Assembly: GCA_028015205.1 (NCBI GenBank)
Contig: CM051508.1
Coordinates: 15,704,001 to 15,768,000, forward strand
Source of the DNA: Mytilisepta virgata
Lineage: Eukaryota > Mollusca > Bivalvia > Mytilida > Mytilidae
DNA length: 64,000 bases
Direction: 5' to 3'
Shown: piece after piece, positions 58,001 to 64,000 of the stretch
How positions within the stretch are numbered: position 1 is the stretch's first letter
Layout of the letters: each line of letters opens with the position of its first letter
Notes under the pieces: model-generated
Told to the model about the DNA's origin: nothing
The model's database searches: none
The model's input: only the letters and a program-made list of their open reading frames with translations
Position numbers and translations under genes: made by a program

Positions 58001-61000
58001 TTTTGGTGTTCCCGGTTGTGCTTTTTGTCCACGGACTTCCCCTCTTTTGACACTTTAGTATTCATACTTTTTCTTCCAAAAGTACAATTCATGAATACTG
58101 TATAAGTATAGCAATTTTTTTATCTCCAAAAAGACCTTAGTTTATACTCGTTAAATGTTTGCTTAAATATAAAAAAATCCCTTTTCGGTCGTTACCGGTT
58201 GTACAGGGATGTTGATTTTTACAATAAGCGTTTCAAAATTCTGCAGGTATCAAAAGTCTATCAATAAGGTCAATTTAATTTTATTGAAGACCAACTTTAG
58301 TAGATTCTTTGTGCACCATGGCAAAAGCTATAATTTGCAATACAATGACTTTTTGTTACCTTCAACCAACTGATGCTCGATAAAGCAAATAAATCAACAG
58401 TAAGCACTACACATTTCAACTTAGTCATTTCTCCATTTGCTCTCCAATTAGTATTAAGTATGGATGTGACTACTATAAAATGCTATTGGATGAATACAGT
58501 AATCTGATGCCTTAATGTCTATAATAAAACGGTGAAAATGAAGATAAATAAGGCAGAACATTATGTGCATATTAATTTAAAAAAAGCAAACTTAAATAAA
58601 TCAAAAGTAATTTTTACACACTACAAATATGGCAGAACCATGTTATATTACAAACGTTGACAGTTACCTGAGTGTTCGAAATTTGTATAATACTTGTGTC
58701 TAAGCCATCCTGGTTGGAAAATGACTTGCAGGTAATAGAAAAAGGCTCTAATGAAACTGTGCTAGATGGCCGAGGAAGCCATAATGTTGACTGAAAGATT
58801 TAAAAAATATTCATATTTTATATATCCCTTTGGTTTTTCTTTACTTTACTTATGCGTCTTCTAAATATGTCAGGGCTTTTGGCAGCACATGTTCTTGGAC
58901 TGAACTATGTCCAGTCGAGAATAAAGGCAGAACAGGAATTAGTGTTATTAAGTTCGATACATAATCAGCAACGTTATATTTGTTTGTAATGACGTCATAT
59001 TTCAACAAAAACTAATGAATTATATACAAAAAAAAAAAAAAAAATTATTTAAAATTTGATAAATTTCAGTAGTAGAAAAGAAAATAATCAATTAAGACTT
59101 TGGTAAAATATGGAAGAGTACTATTTTTAAAATTTTATAAAGACACATTTGAAATATTTGTGGAAAACAATTTTCAGTTGTAATAAAGACACACAGTATA
59201 ATTGCAAGGATTATTTTCTCATTTAAACTAAAAAATACTTTTTGTTTTGAAGGGTTTGAAAAACGGACTTTTATACATACACACTAATGTAACGTCTTAG
59301 TAGCGGCTGAAGTTAAAATAAAATAAACTGGTACTGTATCATTGTATTATTACAATATTTAATCAATGATAACAATGTCATGAATGTATCTGCAAGATTT
59401 TTGTTTAGTTTAGTTGGGGTTTAACGCCGTTTTCAGCACATTTTGGCCATTTCGCGGCGGCCAGTTTTTATTGGTGGAGGAAGCCGGAGTACCCGGAGAG
59501 AACCAAAGACCTTCGGTAGGAAAATTGGCAATCCTTGTCAAATAAGATCGGAGTCGAACACACCCCGCCACATGTGAGATTCGAACTCACAACCCCAGCG
59601 TTGACAGGCTAGTGATCAGTAGTAGTCATGACGAACTACCCAGACCACTCGGCCACCGAGGCCCCTGTATCTGCAAGAAGATACCGTCTGAGGCCTATGG
59701 TTATCACACTAGAATTATATTTGTTTTTGAAAACCAATTTAACATGATATAAACTTTGATGTTTTGAACTTAAAGTCTTTCTTCTGAAAGACATTAATTG
59801 GTTGACATGTTTTTGCTGACCTCTCCTATCATACGTTTTGGAGTTCTTCCGACTCACAATATTATGTTTCAAAATTAACCTATTAGGTCTATTGTTTTAA
59901 TAGTGATGATTTAATTAACAACATTGACCTGTTGATACTGTGCATGTACAGGTCATTCGGATTCCTATGGGTACATATTGTGCTCCTCTTATTGCCGACT
60001 TATTCTGATATTGGTCTTTCATGCAAAATCTCCTTAAGGGTCTTATATAGATTCGTAATAAATTAATTGACATTTTTAACAATAATTGCCGGAATCTAGA
60101 TGATGTTCTTACTGTTGATAACCTTGAATTTCTTAAATAAGCAAAAGACATTTATCCAAAAGAGCTACATTGAACAAAGTTAATAAGAATAGTAAATGCT
60201 GTTCTTTTTTTATATCTTACTGTACATATCGGAAATTTATGATAAAAGGGACGATTTTAAGTTTCCAATTACTAACTTCAACTTTCTTGATGGAGACGTG
60301 CCGTTGGCACCATCGTATGGAGTGTACATATCACAGCTTGCACGTTTTACACGAATTTGCTCTCGGCTAGAAGATTTAACGAGCGAACCTATACGATTAC
60401 TAAAAAACTACATCTACATGGTTTTCCCATCCCAGTTTCTACCGTAATTTTGTGAATAAATGCGAAAGTTTCGTTAGTTGCCCACAGAAACTTGGTATTT
60501 ACTGAAGATCTTTTCACAGTGAAGGCTACAAATATGAAATTATGTGAAATTCTGTAAAAATTGCTCTTTCTCCCAATGGCTTGTAGACTATAAATTCACA
60601 CTCGTCTTTCATGACAACTGCCGATTTCTATTAAACTCTATGACGACATAGCATTAAACCCTTTATGAAAGTGTTATTTCATAATTTGTCGTATAGTAGA
60701 GCGACTATATCGGACATGCAGCTATGAGAACCGTATCTAGTTTTACTGTTAAAAAGTGTACATTCTGACCCAGCTATCTAAATCATTTACCGTCCACTCT
60801 TATTTTCAGTTCTAGCAAGCGGTTACTTTATTGCCAATCATACTGTATTGGTTTTTATAGTATGTTGTATACATCAGAGTGGCAGAATAGATAGGAGAGG
60901 TTGGTGTACCAATAAAATCGGTTAAATCATCCACTATTCAGTGTCTGTACAAAGTCAGACCATCCTGACTTTTTCTTGTGTTCATGTTTGCGTTTTGTAT

Positions 61001-63943
61001 TCCATTATTCTAGTTTTTGTACGGCGTTTTGTCAGTTGCACCATGGCTAGTTTGATTGATTGGTATGTTATTGTTGACCTTTTCTGTTATCCATTTTGCT
61101 TTTTTAATTTATTTTCCCTGTACAAAACGTTTTTTTATGTAAATTTTCTAATGAGAAAATCTTACCGAATCTATATTGCCAACAGGATCCGTAACAACAA
61201 CTGTCGTTGATTGTTGATCAGCTATAAGACGGAGAAGGTCAACCGCTGTGTCTTGGGTTTGGTATGGTGTAACTATGAAGTAATTCAGTTTTGTGAACGA
61301 CTGTAAAGATAAAATTATTGCATATATCTTTTTTAATAAAAAATGCAGTTAAAATAAGAGGTAATAATTAGCATTTCTACATTTTTATTGTAACCATAAA
61401 TTTTACTGAGATATGTACTCTTTAGTTGATTTTAAATTCTTCTAGTTTGACAAAATTTTAGTACATATTTGTTTGGATGTATGTATTCATGGAAAGAAGA
61501 AATTCTGATAATTTAAGAATTCTAAGCACATTATGGTCTTGTTTCTTGCTGCAATGTTTCATGAGTTTGCATAATACGAGATTTTTTCGTTGTTAATTTT
61601 CCACGGACACCTTTTGAAAAGGCTTAACTTCTGATGAAGCTTCACAAAAATTAGAATCAGGACTTTCAACATAGCCATAAAAAGCAATATCCCTTAATCG
61701 TTATTTTCCCCAACTTAAAAATTACAATCATACTTACAGGCACCACGATGGCATTGATATAACTACCTCTGCTTGGAACAGATGTCATCAGATGTAAAGT
61801 AAACTTGTCCACTACCGAGAAAACATAAAAAACAATAAATAAATAATATTATTAAATCAATTATATAAAGAATTTTATTCGCAGGAACCTTGAACTAGTT
61901 AACCAATTTCCGAGTTATGCTACCTTTATACAGCACTTTGTATCAAGAGACACTTAACGGTTTATTTTTTTTTCCCATTATTCAGACGTAAATTTTTAGC
62001 ATAGTGATATACGTTTTTTCGTCTTAAGGATGTATTCTTCTGATGTTTCAGTCTCGGTGAAATCTCGATCGGGAGTTACATCCAAAACATGTGATTTACG
62101 TGGGAAATATTAATGAATTTAAAATATATTCTAATCCAACTAAACTCAGTGAAAAAAATTATGTACTTACAATAGGTAGTTTTTGAGCAATCAAATTTTC
62201 AACATTTATAACCAATCTGGTCGATGTCATCAACCAAAATGTTGGGGGAATGGGTGAGGGGTACAAAGAAATGATTTTACCAAAAATATGTACATCCCAT
62301 ATCATTTTTTTCATTTTAAAATTCTTTAATATGTATTTTTTCAATCATTTATAACAAAGATGTTGAAAGTATACGCTCTTTGCTCTAAAAAACCCAAATT
62401 TACTGAACTGACTGCATGGTCATTTTGACACAAAAAACAACAAAATTTTATAAAAATTTCTTATATTAACACCTACTTATAGTTTTTCAAGTTAAATTTA
62501 TTCAGATTGGTCCACTTCATCTTAAGGGAAAGTATGAAAAAAAGTTTAATTGTTGAACTGTGATTTTTTTCATAATAGTCTAAAAAAGGTAAAAATTATG
62601 AAAAATGGGAAAACCATAAAAAATGGGGTACTTTCAAATGAAGCAAAAAAAGAAGGGCACCACCATATGATTCTTCATAAATTACTTTCTAAATCATATA
62701 AACCAAAAGATCACGTTGAGAAAAAAGTTTCATTTTAGAAATTTTTGGCTCCCCAGAGGTGTACATCCTTAAGAATTCCTTCTGTGAAATTTGTATAAAA
62801 TACTTACAAGGTAATATAGCTCCAGTCCCTTTTGGGTCACCATTTTGTTTAGCAAATTTGAAATCTGAATCGCTGTACTTTCGCTTTATTCTCATCAGCG
62901 TCTGAAAGAAATATTGAGTCCAAAATGAAATAAAAGTTCACTCTTTGAAAATCAATATGTTTGGGACACATAGGAACGAAATTAATATAAAAATGTAAAG
63001 TATATTATATAGATACTTATTTTCTGATTTCAACAGTCATTGTGGGACAGAAGACCTTCCATATGTCATTAAATCTGTTAAAACGACCCTACCGCTATGA
63101 GAGCCTTAGCTATTTTTACAGTTAAAATCCTGCTATCTGAATTATGTACCATCCACTCTAATTTTCAGTTCTAATAAGCGGCCACCTTTTAATCGTACTG
63201 TATTGGTTTTTATAGTGTGTTGTATACACCAGAGTGCCAGGATAGATAAGGGGGATGTTTGAATACCCATAAAACCGGTTTAACTGACCACTATTCAGTG
63301 TCTGTACCAAGTCAGACTATCCGGACTCTCTGTTGTGTTCATGTGTGTGTATTTACTCTTTAATGTTATTTTTTGTACGGCGTTTCGTCAGTTGGGTTGC
63401 GTTAATTGATTGGTATGTTATTATTGACCTTTTCTGTTATCCACTTTTTTTACAGAAAGGCAAATCAGTTCAAACAAAATAAACAATTCAAAATGGATGT
63501 TTGAATAAAGTAGAGTAAATAATGATTGTTAATTCATGTAAACAGGTATAAATCTACTCTTCTTTCCATTTATATATTCTACACAATTGAACAGTTAAAT
63601 CAAATCTTTTGCCCTTAATGTAATCAAATACAATTGACACAATTCTGTTATTATTGTAATTGAAGATTTGGTATAATACCGACTATTGTCTTCTGAAGAT
63701 TACCCCATCTTCTTTTTAAAAACAATATTAAAACATAAAAAAGAATATTAGCGCATAGAGTATATTTTAAATACATTACAAATATATTATATTTACCTGC
63801 ATTTCTTTTCGTAATGGATTTTGATTTGTAGGGGCGTCTTTCATTGCTTTTTCGAAATGAGAAACAAATTCTGCAACCGGTATAACATTCACAGAAGCCT
63901 TAAATGCTTCACATAATGTCAGATATATCGTGATGTATTGCTC
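55015..63943 (-). CDS. Second receptor-type tyrosine phosphatase, 3' part (tandem paralogue; 5' part beyond the window)
   Basis: Exons in coding order: 63797-63943, 62808-62901, 61738-61811, 61166-61300, 58668-58790, 56932-57077, 55918-56053, 55015-55089 (stop TGA). Lengths are 147, 94, 74, 135, 123, 146, 136 and 75 nt, identical to the matching exons of the first gene except that the last is one codon shorter. The encoded part starts just after the D1 Q-loop ([14 protein letters not shown]) and covers all of D2 to the C-terminus (SSDHLYSN). By eye the exon around the D2 active site is about 70% identical to its partner. That loop is VIVMSRDAALQCGLF: Cys is again Ser, and the Arg position is Gln rather than Lys. 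D1, the membrane segment and the ectodomain must lie above 64000 and cannot be judged. Confidence 0.9.
55220..55365 (-). repeat. Dispersed repeat family 2, copy 5 (partial)
   Basis: The - strand has ACAAAAAATAACATAAAAGA and GAGCACAAAACGTAAACAAA, as in the other family-2 copies. It lies in the last intron of the second phosphatase. Confidence 0.55.
57404..57835 (+). pseudogene. Reverse-transcriptase retroelement, C-terminal fragment (copy 2)
   Basis: Across frameshifts and stops it reads YPKEFGIKDTD, then LYHKRDDFDFSIVHFPFLCS, NIPAASAYDVFISQLIRFAR and RKFNGRHHDLIDRYGVSVFN, as in the copy at 8510. A poly-G run of about 20 follows. It lies inside an intron of the second phosphatase, antisense to it. 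Confidence 0.7.
58820..58854 (-). repeat. Dispersed repeat family 1, terminal fragment
   Basis: Only the end CATAAGTAAAGTAAAGAAAAA.CCAAAGGG remains, 30 bases from the start of exon 58668-58790. Confidence 0.5.
59403..59665 (-). mobile_element. tRNA-derived SINE (family A), full-length copy
   Basis: - strand: head GGGGCCTCGGTGGCCGAGTG, B-box-like GAGTTCGAATCTC, shared body, and end GGCGTTAAACCCCAACTAAA. It is 263 bp and the best preserved of three copies. Confidence 0.85.
59950..60446 (+). pseudogene. Reverse-transcriptase retroelement with catalytic region (copy 3)
   Basis: It reads VIRIPMGTYCAPLIADLF then a stop, FMQNLLK, and RNLDDVLTVDNLEFLK then a stop, DIYPKEL, YDKRDDFKFPITNFNFLD and PSYGVYISQLARFTRIC. 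LDD stands where the RT catalytic YxDD box is expected. Several stops and deletions show it is dead. It extends the same family as 8510 and 57404 into the RT palm. Confidence 0.75.
60640..61105 (-). repeat. Dispersed repeat family 2, copy 6
   Basis: The longest copy: AAAATGGATAACAGAAAAGG, ACAGACACTGAATAGTGG, AACCGATTTTATTGGTA, ACTATAAAAACCAATACAGT and TAACAGTAAAACTAGATACG on the - strand. It lies in an intron of the second phosphatase, 60 bases from an exon. Confidence 0.75.
63065..63450 (-). repeat. Dispersed repeat family 2, copy 7
   Basis: The - strand carries ACACAACAGAGAGTCCGGAT, AAACCGGTTTTATGGGTATT, TATCTATCCTGGCACTC and ACTATAAAAACCAATACAGT. It is close to the copy at 60640 and lies in the neighbouring intron. 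Confidence 0.75.
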
Positions 63944-64000
63944 CTAAAACATAAAGTTTCATAAATATTTAAACTACAATTTAATTATCTTAATAATGTT

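Overview
This is a eukaryotic, AT-rich, intron-rich window (rough impression about one third G+C). The molecular style is that of a bivalve mollusc, probably a mussel: a fucolectin-type domain joined to EGF-like modules and a receptor tyrosine phosphatase, several tRNA-derived SINEs, many short dispersed repeats and heavy intron invasion by transposons. The organism is an inference from these features; no marker gene fixes the species.

Layout. (1) On the + strand are two tandem copies of a small four-EF-hand calcium-binding protein gene. Copy A has its last four coding exons in 131-2912; copy B has four coding exons in 9924-16403. All four exons have identical lengths in the two copies. The 5' (probably signal-peptide) exon of A lies upstream of the window and that of B was not found. 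(2) On the - strand, 51748 down to 17680 is a complete receptor-type protein tyrosine phosphatase gene. I reconstruct 29 coding exons, with consensus splice sites throughout and only one less usual donor; they sum to exactly 3600 nt, or 1199 codons plus stop. The order is signal peptide, fucolectin/F5-8C-like domain, eight EGF-like modules on phase-1 exons, one transmembrane segment, a basic juxtamembrane segment, an apparently active phosphatase domain D1 and a D2 whose active-site Cys and Arg are both replaced. (3) On the - strand, from beyond the window end down to 55015, is the 3' part of a tandem paralogue (eight exons, D1/D2 junction to stop). Its exon lengths match the first gene except for the last exon.

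The rest is intron and intergenic DNA full of mobile-element remains: LINE 3' ends, three decayed copies of one reverse-transcriptase element, a GIY-YIG-type retroelement tail, tRNA-derived SINEs, a TTAA-flanked MITE next to a splice donor, a 0.94-kb element with about 200-bp inverted ends, two dispersed-repeat families with 6-7 recognised copies each, four minisatellite-like arrays, hairpins and microsatellites. No rRNA, functional tRNA, CRISPR array or prokaryotic system is seen.

Functionally the phosphatase pair look like cell-surface receptors: a carbohydrate-binding-like head on an EGF stalk, signalling through a cytoplasmic phosphatase with a pseudophosphatase partner domain. The EF-hand pair encode small, histidine-rich Ca2+-binding proteins. 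The sequence suggests no direct link between the two groups.
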